Source of the DNA: Diadophis punctatus similis
Taxonomy: Eukaryota; Chordata; Lepidosauria; Squamata; Dipsadidae
DNA length: 64,000 bases
Direction: 5' to 3'
NCBI GenBank assembly: GCA_023053685.1
Contig: JALIGW010000003.1
Location: forward strand, 139,948,126 to 140,012,125
Shown here piece after piece: positions 55,704 to 64,000 of the stretch. Numbering within the stretch: the stretch's first letter is position 1; each line of letters begins with the position of its first letter. Made by a program: the position numbers and the translations under genes. The notes under the pieces are model-generated. The model saw only the letters and a list, made by a program, of their open reading frames with translations. It ran no database searches and was not told the DNA's origin.

Positions 55704-56578
55704 GGTATCTTTCTTATTTCCAATTGACATCTAATAATTTTGTTTTATGACCTGAGTGTCTTCATTCATTGGAACCGGCTAAAATAGTTTCACGATCCTC
55801 AAGGAATTTTAATGGCCACATTTAGCAAATATGTCCCTTTATATGCATGTACCCAGCAACCCCTACTCACAGAGAGAGTTTGACTTGGCAGTGAGAAAAA
55901 TGAGCTGCTTTCATGGCAAATCTAGCTGGGTGGGCTTGTGCACATGAACATGTGCAGCACGTGAACACAAACACACACACACACACACACAGCCTTAGCC
56001 TCAGCCAAACCTTATTTATTGTGACAAAATAAACAGCCCCCAGGATGCTCATCCAGCAGCTAATTTCTCATCTTATCTATTATGTGAATGAGATAGGAAA
56101 ACAGTTTCCTGTTTTTCTCAGATATCGCTAACATGAAAGATACAGAATGAATTCCCTAGAAAGCCATGCAGCCAGATCCATCCACAGACTCATTTGTTTC
56201 AATGGGACGAATTAATGCCATCAGGGCTGTGGGTTGATGGGAAATAAGTCCATAAACCCTGCCATCGAAGCAACCTCTCAAATGCTGAGCAGGTTGACAG
56301 GCACTTTGTTATCTGCTTATTAAATACAGTGCCTGGAGATATTGTTCCCACTTCACACCAGGGTACGAGAGATACCTTGCCTTTTCTTGCACCAGAAGGC
56401 ACAGAGGCTGGAAAATGCAAGTTGCTTTGCATTATGGGTATTTGTGGGAGTCCAATGTTTTCGCTCTCTTTTTGGCCGTGCTCTAAGAGTTCCCCAACAT
56501 TGCATCTATGGGGCCCAAAATGCCTACAGACATCATCCTAGGCTTCCGACTAGCTTCTCTGCCTCACCTTGATTTGAT
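55704..56578. other. Unassigned, with an (AC)n microsatellite at 55970-55990
   Basis: A short AC run and otherwise unique-looking sequence. No gene established. Confidence 0.5.
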
Positions 56579-56901
56579 TGTTGTACCCAAAAAGGGTCTT
56601 AGCCTGGCACCAAAGCCAATAAAGACCACCAGATACGCGGAATGGCTTTTCCACCTTCTTTTATTGTAGTCCAGCAAAAGGGTCTTAGCAGCTAAAGGAG
56701 CCAAGACCTTGAATAACACACAAAGCACAAAAATTTTATACAGTTATGATTAAGGAAGTTAACACCCTAAGATTCCCACATTCGTTCCTTGATACATGTT
56801 CCTTTTGATTGGATTCTTCTACTTTACCCTCCTTCTTCATACATCACATGTTTATGTTAAGCTTTCTTATCAAAAGAGGTGTGTCTTTTACTATTCTAAC
56901 A
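56579..56901 (-). mobile_element. Probable LTR fragment
   Basis: Read on the minus strand it begins TGTTAGAATAG and ends GGGTACAACA. It has a TATA-like ACTGTATAAAAT (about 56734) and, about 75 bp on, a CTACAATAAAAGAAGG polyadenylation signal (about 56663). The spacing fits an LTR R region. No target duplication matches at these ends, so the borders are provisional. Confidence 0.45.
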
Positions 56902-56956
56902 AGCTGGAGGTTTCCAACGTTTATATCTACATGCCTTAGCTAGCATCCTTCTAGTG

Positions 56957-57090
56957 CACGAGTGTCAAACTCGTGGTGTCACGTTGCCATCATGTGACGT
57001 ATCATGACGTTTTTCTTCTTCGCGGAGCTGGGGTGGACGTGGCCTGCAGGTGACACATCCAGCCCGCAGGCCACCAGTTTAACACCCCTG
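56957..57090. mobile_element. hAT MITE, family B
   Basis: CACGAGTGTCAAACTCG to AGTTTAACACCCCTG, with a perfect octamer TTCTAGTG at 56949-56956 and 57091-57098. Same short subfamily as 3148. Confidence 0.94.
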
Positions 57091-57112
57091 TTCTAGTGTG
57101 TCCTTCTAACTT

Positions 57113-57344
57113 CTGCCGAGATGGTGCAGTGGTTAAATGCAGCACTGCAGGCTACTGCTAGTTCAGCAGTTCAGCTGTTCAAATCTCACCGGCTCAAGGT
57201 TGACTCAGCCTTCCATCCTTCTGAGGTTGGTAAAATGAGGACCCAGATTGTTGGGGGCAATATGCTGAACTCTGTAAACCGCTTAGAGAGGGCTGTAAAG
57301 CACTATGAAGCGATATATAAGTCTAAGTGCTATTGCTATTGCTA
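57113..57344 (+). mobile_element. Sauria-type tRNA SINE
   Basis: A-box region GATGGTGCAGTGGTTAAATG (57120-57139) and B box GTTCAAATCTC (about 57178) are both well preserved. The tRNA-unrelated body has AAGGTTGACTCAGCC and the 3' tail TGTAAACCGCTTAGAGAGG, then (CTATTG)n. A perfect 9-bp duplication TTCTAACTT lies at 57104-57112 and 57345-57353. This tail is known to be shared with BovB LINEs, which supply the reverse transcriptase. Confidence 0.93.
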
Positions 57345-57482
57345 TTCTAACTTTCTTGTTGCTAGGCGGTAGTGTCCCACCATTTGTTACACTCATCGCA
57401 GCTGCAATTTTCTGTGTCAGCAATTCCTTTAACAAGCTTTCCTGATTCCAACCCGAGTCCTTCATGACAATGTTAATATGCA

Positions 57483-57745
57483 TTCAGTGATGTCGAACTC
57501 TTGGCAATTCTATGGGAAAGGGCACTCCACGTTTTCCAGTCTTGCACTACTTCTTTGAGTCGTTCTATGCTTTGGCTAGTGTCGGTTTTGATAGTCTCCA
57601 GCCACCATGTTCTTTGTCAGCCTGGTTTCCTTCTATAGCTTCCAAGCATAATTGCTTTCTCCAGTGAATTCCCCCATGTGACATGGCCAAAATAAGTGAG
57701 GCACAATTTTGTGATTTTCACCTTGCTTTCAAAATAAGCTAATAA
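57483..57745 (-). pseudogene. BovB (RTE) LINE ORF2 C-terminus
   Basis: On the minus strand: LTYFGHVTWGNSLEKAIMLG, a WWLETIK block, and in the next frame SIERLKEVVQDWKTW followed by RIAKSSTSLN. This matches the end of BovB ORF2 (FGHVxR.NSLEK..MLG, then LREAVxDRxAW). A frameshift lies near 57620. BovB is well known in squamates. Confidence 0.82.
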
Positions 57746-57808
57746 ATAAATAAATGGGAAGCTGGTCAGTTGGAAAGCAAACCAGGACTGCAGCATTACC
57801 TTTATATC

Positions 57809-58345
57809 CAGTGGTGGGTTCCTACCGGTGCGGTCCACTCTATAGCACCGGTAGCGGCCCACTGGTGACGTCACAGTACTGGTGCGGTCGGTTGCTGGTG
57901 CCTGGGCGCTGCCATTTTTTAAAAAAAATTTAATTTTTTAAAAAAAATTTCTACGCATGCGAGAAGCCGAGCTTCCGGCACTGCGCATGCGCTGCCTTCC
58001 TACCCCACAGTGAGTCCAAGCAGGGGAGGATGGCTGAGGGAGCACATGAGACACTGAAAGAATGGGCGTCAGGAGCTATCTCCATTCCCCTCCCTTCAGC
58101 AGTCCGAGAAGCCACGAACGCGCGGTGATGATCCTAGGCATTTTTGCACGTTCGAGGCTTCTCAAGCTGCTGAGGGGAGGGGGAATGGGCGGCAGAACCT
58201 ATCTCAGTTCCCCTCCCTTCAGCAGTCCGAGAAGCCACGCCTACCCGGCCACATGGCCGGCAAGCCATGCCCACCCAGTCACATGGCTGGCAAGCCACAC
58301 CCACAAAATAAGAGTGGTAGTAAAAAAATTAGGAACCCGCCCTTG
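57809..58345. mobile_element. hAT MITE, family A
   Basis: A 537-bp element, CAGTGGTGGGTTCCTACCGG to TAGGAACCCGCCCTTG. Octamers TTTATATC and ATTATGTC match at 6 of 8. Opposite orientation to 19057, 28824 and 44384. Confidence 0.9.
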
Positions 58346-58353
58346 ATTATGTC

Positions 58354-58759
58354 CAATTATGTCACTGGGCCCACATGGCCTGTAAGACAGAAAGTCATTA
58401 TGAAGGGGTTGCTGCAGCACGATTGGAAGATTCCAAGTGTTATTTCTTCTTCCCGAGCGTTATTTCTTTCACAATCATTCTCTCCAAAGTAAAATGCAAT
58501 AAAGATGGATACAATGCATGGAAGATTACCAAAGTCTCCAGCCCTAAGTAGCCTTTTTTTTAAATAAAGAACTGCCTGTTCCTTGTTTAAACAGTGCAGC
58601 GGTCTTCCCTGTAGATTCTTGGGGGGGGGAGCTGTCGCCTTTGACAGTAGACCTAAGTTAGTGACTGTGCTTTCCTATTGGATTTTGAAGCCCCAAATCC
58701 TGATAATTAAGTCATGGGCTGCTCATTTCCTTTCTCCAATATTGATTTCTCATGAGATT
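58354..58759. other. Unassigned sequence
   Basis: No feature recognised in about 400 bp. Confidence 0.5.
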
Positions 58760-59078
58760 TGTTAAGTTGGGTAATTGAGGAAGAGGCAGGACTCCAACAA
58801 GTGATCAAACTCTCTTTTATTTACAGCGTAGTACAGGTAGCACAGAACTGCGGATAGCAGATAGTGCTCCCGTTTTATAGGGAGCTCTCCAGCAATCCAG
58901 CTACTGAGAGGGCTTTAATTTCCCGCCGCTGAAATGGACCAATGAGCAGCGGGTATGTTAATTCCCTGTTTGCTGCCGGACCGGAAATAGAAATACCTTC
59001 TATTTACATATCTAACAAGCTTTTTGCCCAGAGACAGGTCTAGAGCTCCAAGGGAAAAGGTGGGTTCTAATTCCAACA
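58760..59078 (-). mobile_element. LTR of an endogenous retrovirus-like element
   Basis: On the minus strand the LTR runs TGTTGGAATTAG to CCAACTTAACA. It has an ATTGG (inverted CCAAT) motif at about 58940, a TATA box CCCTATAAAACGGG at about 58873, and an AATAAA signal (GTAAATAAAAGAG) at about 58808, about 65 bp further on. This is a textbook U3-R-U5 order. The sequence just upstream on the same strand (59149-59290) encodes a membrane-anchor-like C-terminus, so this is probably the 3' LTR. No matching target duplication or clear polypurine tract was found. Confidence 0.7.
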
Positions 59079-59148
59079 AATTAAACAAAGAAATAGGTGA
59101 CTGCAAAGAGAAATGGTCCAGTTAAATGTGTCGTGTGACTGTTATGTA

Positions 59149-59290
59149 TCACTTGTTGCGACAGCGGTCCCTGAGATTCCTGTAAAGCACCAGCAAGATG
59201 ATTAAAATGGAGAGTATTTCTCCTATACCAGTTAATACACCCGTGTGCTCCTCCAACTCCTTAGAAGCAACCTCTGTCCAATTCAGAGAG
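59149..59290 (-). pseudogene. Envelope-like transmembrane C-terminus (remnant)
   Basis: A minus-strand frame ends at a stop at 59151-59149. It holds an acidic segment, a run of about 15 Ile/Leu/Val-rich residues that would span a membrane, and a short Arg/Lys-rich tail. This fits the end of a retroviral envelope protein and sits just upstream of the LTR in the right orientation. Only about 45 codons remain, so it cannot be functional. The call depends mainly on position. Confidence 0.45.
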
Positions 59291-59460
59291 CTTGATCATG
59301 GATAAATGTGATAGAGCAGCATTCCCAACCTGGCATCCTCTTCCTACATATTGGACTGCAACTCCCACCATTCCTGGGCTATTGAATTTTAATATTTACT
59401 ACAAGGAACCCTATTCAAGAAAGCTGGAGTACTGAATTGCAGCCAGTGCATTGCCTATAT

Positions 59461-59807
59461 CAGGGGTGTCAAACTCAAGGCCCGTGGGCCGGATCTGGCC
59501 CGCGGGGTGCTTAGATCTGGCCCACGGGGCCACCCTGGAAGCAGAGAAGGACTGGCCCATGGTGCCTCTGCCAGCAAAAATGGAGCTTGGGAAGGAGCTC
59601 CATTTTCGCTGTCAGAAGGTTGCAAGAGGTCGTTCACAGCCGAAAACAGAGCTCAGGGGCCCGTTTTCGCTGGCAGAGTGCTCGGGTGCCCCCGACACGT
59701 GTGATGTCGAGTTGGCCATGCCCAGTCTGGCCATGCCACCCCGCCCACCCCCACGGTCAAACAAAACCCTGATGTGGCCCTCAATGAAATCAAGTTTGAC
59801 ATCCCTG
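59461..59807. mobile_element. hAT MITE, family B (long form)
   Basis: A 347-bp element, CAGGGGTGTCAAACTCAAGG to AAGTTTGACATCCCTG. Octamers GCCTATAT and GCCTATAC match at 7 of 8. Interior as in 33625. Confidence 0.93.
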
Positions 59808-59815
59808 GCCTATAC

Positions 59816-60994
59816 AGATCCCAACAGCAAATATAAATATATAAATAAATGTGTGAGTGTGTGTATAGACATGCACATTACATATACATAAAAATTTTAA
59901 TTCTCCGTCAAAAGTAAACACTGATGTGTTTGGGGAAGTCTGAACCCTGTAGTTTAAACAAGTCCCCTTTAGACACCTTTGACAAGTGCTTAAGCATCAA
60001 GACAACTGCAGCTTTCTCTTTTTAACTCCAAATATGGGCATCTCTAATGAGGCTGCTGCTTCTCACAGTTTTCTTTAAGCAGAGTGAAAAGCAAAGTGGC
60101 TCTGGCTAATTTTCAGGCAGTAACAACTATAAAGAGTGCAGCGAGACGTTCTGTTTGTCATCCAAAGCCAATCCCTCAAGGAAACTGTTCTACTGCATGA
60201 CCAAATCCATGTGGAATTTTCTGAAAAACAAGCAACTATTTTGGCCCTTTCCACGCACTAGGCACTAAGAAGCGAGAGCAAACAAATCGTTGAAAACAAT
60301 GGAAATATAATCTGCTTACTCAAAATTAATCCACATTATGTTCAGTAATTTCTTCCTGCTCTAACTAGAAATCTTTGCCACACAGCCCGTTGGTGTGCCG
60401 GAGAAAGCTCTTCTTGGAAAGCATCTCCGAAGTTTGCAAGACAGATGACACAGAGTGATGGAAAAGAACAACCCATCGTGCCAGCAGCCTTCTTTTGAAA
60501 ACCCATATTTAATTAATGAGATGCAGTCAACTATTCTTCAAGGCATGTTATCGAACCCATACATAACCTTTATGTAGCGTTCAAAAGCTTGTTATTTAGC
60601 AGTTGCAACAACCCGACAAGATAAATAAATGAATTTCCCCACCCCACTCCCACCCCATGAGTACTGTAGTCCCTTGGTAGCCTTTTAACTTTAGGGACTG
60701 ATCAGATGTTCAGCAATGTATACTTTACTGTTATCCTGCTGCTAATGCTGGTTGAAAAGTAGACATTTTGAACAGAAATACTGGGAAGGAGAGAGAGAGA
60801 ACGACAGGGTTTCTTTCTCTTCAGATGATAATGGGAAGCCAACCACCTTGTAAGCAGGCTTGGAAAAGGGAAAAAAAAGGCTTGAGATTTTTCTTCCAGC
60901 AATTCTACTGAAGATCTTTTGGAGAAATTTGTTCAGTGTGGGTACTGCGTGTATTTGTGACTGATTGAATGACCTCTGCATAAAGGGTGTGTAT
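59816..60994. other. Low-repeat sequence, no gene seen
   Basis: About 1.2 kb without recognised transposons. The part from 60180 to 60600 is complex and rich in TAAT/ATTA cores, compatible with conserved non-coding DNA; that is only a suggestion. Confidence 0.3.
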
Positions 60995-61062
60995 CAGTGG
61001 TGGGTTGCTCCCGGTTCAGTCCGGTTCTGGCGGGTAGCAACTGATTTTAGAACCCACTACTG
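60995..61062. mobile_element. Minimal hAT MITE, family A ends
   Basis: Only 68 bp: CAGTGGTGGGTTGCTCCCGG to AGAACCCACTACTG. Octamers GTGTGTAT and GAGTGTAT match at 7 of 8. It keeps almost nothing but terminal sequence. Confidence 0.88.
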
Positions 61063-61597
61063 GAGTGTATCTCCTGGGAATGTTTTCCTGGAGTAAATAT
61101 TACTATTATTTAAATATGCCAGATTGCAATATAAGTGACTTTTTAAAAACAGTTAAATAGCATGCAACTTCTCTTTCAGGAGAATGAAGTTAGAAGGCTT
61201 AGTGCTACTATCTTATGTAATGAATGGTGCAACCAATTCCCAATCCTATTAATTTAAAATTCTCTTGTGCTATTAACCATAATATTGTGCTTTGTTTACA
61301 TAACTTTCCTCACACAACAGGCTAAGTTAAAAAAAACAAAAACACCCTTATGTTGTGCTCAGCAACTCTTTAACTAAAATCTTAGGTTTATTCTGCTGTC
61401 TAAAGTGCTACCTAGTCACCCTGGGTTTATAACTACAGTACTTCCAGAAAAGTCCTTTGTGCCAGTTAAGAATCAGCTCAAATCCCAGCATCCCTATCAT
61501 TATGCAAGGGCAGAATATTGATTTGTCTATTTGCTGATGATGTCTGAATTGGACTAAAGCTGTTTTTGTGGTAATGCAGGTCTAAAATGGTTGGAGG
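61063..61597. other. Unassigned AT-rich sequence
   Basis: No feature recognised. Confidence 0.5.
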
Positions 61598-61936
61598 CAG
61601 GGGTGGGTTCCACTTACTTTCGCCACCAGTTCGCATCGCGATGTTTCATGCGCGCGCGCCCTCGTGCGATTTGGCTTCCGTGCATGCTCTGAAGCAGGAA
61701 TGAGCCCGAAACACAGCTGAGGAGCTCATCAGCTGTGCTTCGGGCAAAGAAATAAAGGTCAGAATTCACCCGCAGGCGAGCAGGAGGGCCCTTTTTCAAG
61801 CCGTGGAAGGGGAAAAATTTGCACAAAATCCCCAAAAAAGATGGTGGCGCACATGGACCAGCACCGACAGTGACGTCACCAGCAGGTTGCTACAGGTTCG
61901 GGCGATCCAGTCCAAACCGGGAGGAACCCACCCCTG
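61598..61936. mobile_element. hAT MITE, family A (CCGGTTTG subfamily)
   Basis: A 339-bp element, CAGGGGTGGGTTCCAC to GGAGGAACCCACCCCTG, with a perfect octamer GTTGGAGG at 61590-61597 and 61937-61944. Reverse orientation of 39521. Confidence 0.94.
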
Positions 61937-61958
61937 GTTGGAGGTGGTCTTATATTTT

Positions 61959-61981
61959 CACACACACACACACACACACAC
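61959..61981. repeat. (CA)n microsatellite
   Basis: About 11 CA units. Confidence 0.97.
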
Positions 61982-62149
61982 CTCCTGGTCTGAGCTTCAG
62001 ACTCCTGTTCATGGAACATGTCTGCAGGCATTTCCCTGGTTCAAAGTGCCATAGCAACATGCTCCATAAATGTACAAACCTCTTTGACCCTGTTGAGGGA
62101 TGAGAATAAATCTCATAGAGGCGATTTGGATCTTTGCTTGGAATTCAGA

Positions 62150-62440
62150 CAGTTAGAAATAAAGCCGAGATTCAAAGTCTAATAGAAATATTTATTTTGG
62201 TACAAAAACAATAAATCCTGAATAATTACATCTTTGCTAAGAAAAACGTGACCGTTCCGGTCAAGAGCCAAGTCAAAAGTGATTAATGGTGGATCAGGAA
62301 TGTGGACATGCGTACAAGATCACATCACGTGTTCTGCCTGTATTGGAATATACCATAATATTAGAATAGGGGTGCATCACCCTGCATAGACATACAACTG
62401 ACAATATTCACTACGTGACAAACCCAAACCTGAAGCATTG
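62150..62440 (-). mobile_element. LINE 3' end, same family as 3783-4253
   Basis: Shares with the 3.8-4.2 kb element the order CCGAGATTCAAA, TATTTATTTTGGTAC, a GGACATGCGTA block and AACTGACAATATTCAC. No frame survives. It shows that the sequence at 3.8-4.2 kb is a dispersed repeat. Confidence 0.65.
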
Positions 62441-62494
62441 ATCCAAATCTAACTTTGCTTCCAGTTAGAAGGACCTAACTTCCAGAAACTGCCA

Positions 62495-62559
62495 TGCTGG
62501 CTGAGGAATTCTGGGAGTTGAAGTCCACAAGTCTTAAAGTTCCCGTTGGAGACCCCTGC
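62495..62559. mobile_element. hAT MITE, family F, partial
   Basis: GAGGAATTCTGGGAGTTG, AAGTCCACAAGTCTTAAAG, then TTGGAGACCCCTG. Only the right half is present. Confidence 0.75.
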
Positions 62560-63221
62560 TTTAAATTCATGGCAATTCAATCAAATGCATTTATTTGATA
62601 GATATTGGTCTCAAATTATCCAGTAGGGGTTTTTTTTTAATAGCTAAAGGAGGATTAGGCTTAAATCTTCCCAATAGTGGCTCAATGCCACCATGACAAG
62701 AAGAAAAAAAAAGTGCTATGACTGTAGGGCATCACATGTTCTATAACGTGATAATCAAAATAGATTCCGCTCGGTAGAATTGAACTGAATTTGATAGCAT
62801 TGAAATACTTTGCAGAAACAGACACTATCTATGTTGCAACTAGCAGAGAGAGCTGGGGGAGGGAATGAGTGATATAATGGGTCCTTTGACAGTGACAGCA
62901 ATGGCCAATGAGTTTTATCACCTCATTACACTCCCTATTAGAGCTTTTTAACATTAATCTGAATTTCACTCATTTTCTCATGTGTCAATTTCTTGCATGC
63001 AGCCAGCCAGAGTCCTTAATTTACATGTTTTGCCTTGGGCAATCGGTTCAGCTCTCAGCCCTCAGAATTTGGCCTTAAAGTTGACCAATCCAGGATGTTT
63101 TCTTGGATCAATCATAGTCTTTGAATTCTGCATGATTGTAGCAGGTTTAAATCCTTTAATACTAAGTGAATGGATGCCAAGCCAATACATGGCCCAAGCA
63201 TTGATTGCTTTTAGGGGTGTC
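62560..63221. other. Unassigned sequence
   Basis: No feature recognised in about 660 bp. A 95-codon frame extending into the family T element (62982-63269) has no known motif. Confidence 0.45.
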
Positions 63222-63418
63222 TATAAGGCCAGTCCTCATTTAGTGGCCACAGTTGAGACCAGCAGCTGAGTCATAAAGCATAGTGGGTGCTAAGTGAACC
63301 CGCGACTGTGCTTATTTCAGCTTTTTGCTATGAAGGTCATAAATACAAGCATTGATTGCAAGGTTACTTTTTTATCACTGTCATAGCAATAAATGGCCAC
63401 TAAACAGGACAACTGGTA
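63222..63418. mobile_element. Family T element, diverged
   Basis: Starts TAAGGCCAGTCCTCATTTAG and ends near GGACAACTGGTA. Internal GAAGGTCATAAATAC and ACTGTCATAGCAATAA echo the family. The most diverged copy in the window. Confidence 0.5.
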
Positions 63419-63542
63419 AAAAATAATTACCTGAAATGCTTTTTTTCTCCATGTCAGCCTTTTATCCTAAAACCTGGACTATCTCTGCAATATAGTATCT
63501 CACTGTGTCAGCTTGCTTCTGCTGCCTCTCCTAACTTTAGAC

Positions 63543-63955
63543 CAGTGATAGCTAACCTTTTCCGGACCAAGTGCCCAAAGCATGTGTGTGTGCGCATGCG
63601 AATGCATGCGTGAATACACACCCACGTGCCTGAACCCCCAAAATGCAATGCACATGTGGCCCCCGTGCATGCGCCCTGCCCCCGCATGCACACAGATGCG
63701 CGAGGCCCCCGCATACGCCCTGCCTCCACCACCACACATGCATGCGCAGCCCCCACATGCGCCCCACCCACCGTGCATGCACATGCGCTCCCCGCATGCA
63801 CCCTGCCCCCCGCACATGCGCAGCAGACACACGAAGACCAGTTGGCCGGTGGGAGGCATGCGTGGCAGAGCTGAGCTGGGGCGATGGCTCGCCTGCCCAC
63901 AGAGAGGGCGCTGCATGCTACCTCTGGCACATGTGCCATAGGTTCGACATCACTG
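63543..63955. mobile_element. hAT MITE, family C
   Basis: A 413-bp element, CAGTGATAGCTAACC to ATAGGTTCGACATCACTG, with a perfect octamer CTTTAGAC at 63535-63542 and 63956-63963. The interior repeats CCCGCATGC/CATGCGC motifs; frames of up to 143 codons there are compositional. Confidence 0.94.
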
Positions 63956-64000
63956 CTTTAGACTATTGCCAGCAAACCACAAAGCTGACACAACTATGTT

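Noticed and set aside
63500..63941. Cys/Ala/His-rich frames of 119-143 codons resembling a metal-binding protein
   Set aside because: They arise from CATGCGC-type repeats inside a family C MITE; the Cys spacing is compositional.

Overview
This window looks like squamate reptile DNA, most probably snake. The evidence is the repeat content: an L3/CR1-type LINE tail ending in a (GAATA)n microsatellite at 51.8 kb, which is a known snake signature; a Sauria-type tRNA SINE beside a BovB (RTE) LINE remnant at 57.1-57.7 kb; R4/Dong-, L2- and CR1-like LINE ends; and a very dense population of short hAT-type DNA transposons. I found no host protein-coding exon, tRNA, rRNA or CRISPR array that I can defend. 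The window reads as intergenic or intronic DNA in which most recognisable sequence is dead transposable elements.

Family labels used in the entries, defined by the terminal bases seen here: A = CAGTGGTGGGTTCC...GGAACCCRCCCCTG; B = CAGGGGTGTCAAACTC...GAGTTTGACAYCCCTG; C = CAGTGATGGCGAACC...GGTTCGCCATCACTG; D = CAGAGGTGGTATTCAGC or CAGGGGTGAAATTCAGC, with an internal 41-bp minisatellite; E = TAGTGGTTCTCAACC...GGTTGAGAACTGCTG (SPIN-like); F = CAGAGGTCTCCAACC...GGAGACCCCTG. A to F have hAT-like ends, and most copies have an 8-bp target duplication that can be read directly. T = CAGGTAGTCCTTGACTTAC..., usually flanked by TA and pogo/Tigger-like.

Layout. 0-5 kb: LINE fragments (R4, L2, CR1), a tRNA SINE and two MITEs. 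5.6-6.3 kb: a family D element carrying about 13 minisatellite units. 7.8-17 kb: T, B, F, CR1 and a large palindromic hAT element (13.9-14.7 kb). 17.3-17.5 kb: a long GA/GAAA tract. 19-29.3 kb: families A, C, D and T, (TA)61, an L2 end and a nest of three elements. 29.4-31.2 kb: mostly unassigned, with one unrecognised decayed reading frame. 31.2-34.6 kb: a probable solo LTR, an L1-like 5' region and a CR1-like tail. 36.2-38.5 kb: a CR1-like LINE split by an L1-like insertion with a 17-bp duplication. 40.4-43.9 kb: two large fold-back structures, one interrupted by two hAT elements. 45.2-47.3 kb: a family D element whose minisatellite has grown to about 45 units with higher-order structure. 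47.4-51 kb: low in repeats, with enhancer-like motif clusters. 51-64 kb: L3, a BED-domain hAT remnant, a SPIN-like element, BovB, Sauria SINE, LTR fragments and more A/B/C/T copies.

No set of genes here works together as a system. The notable biology is structural: minisatellite growth inside a transposon, large inverted repeats, and nested insertions whose order can be read.
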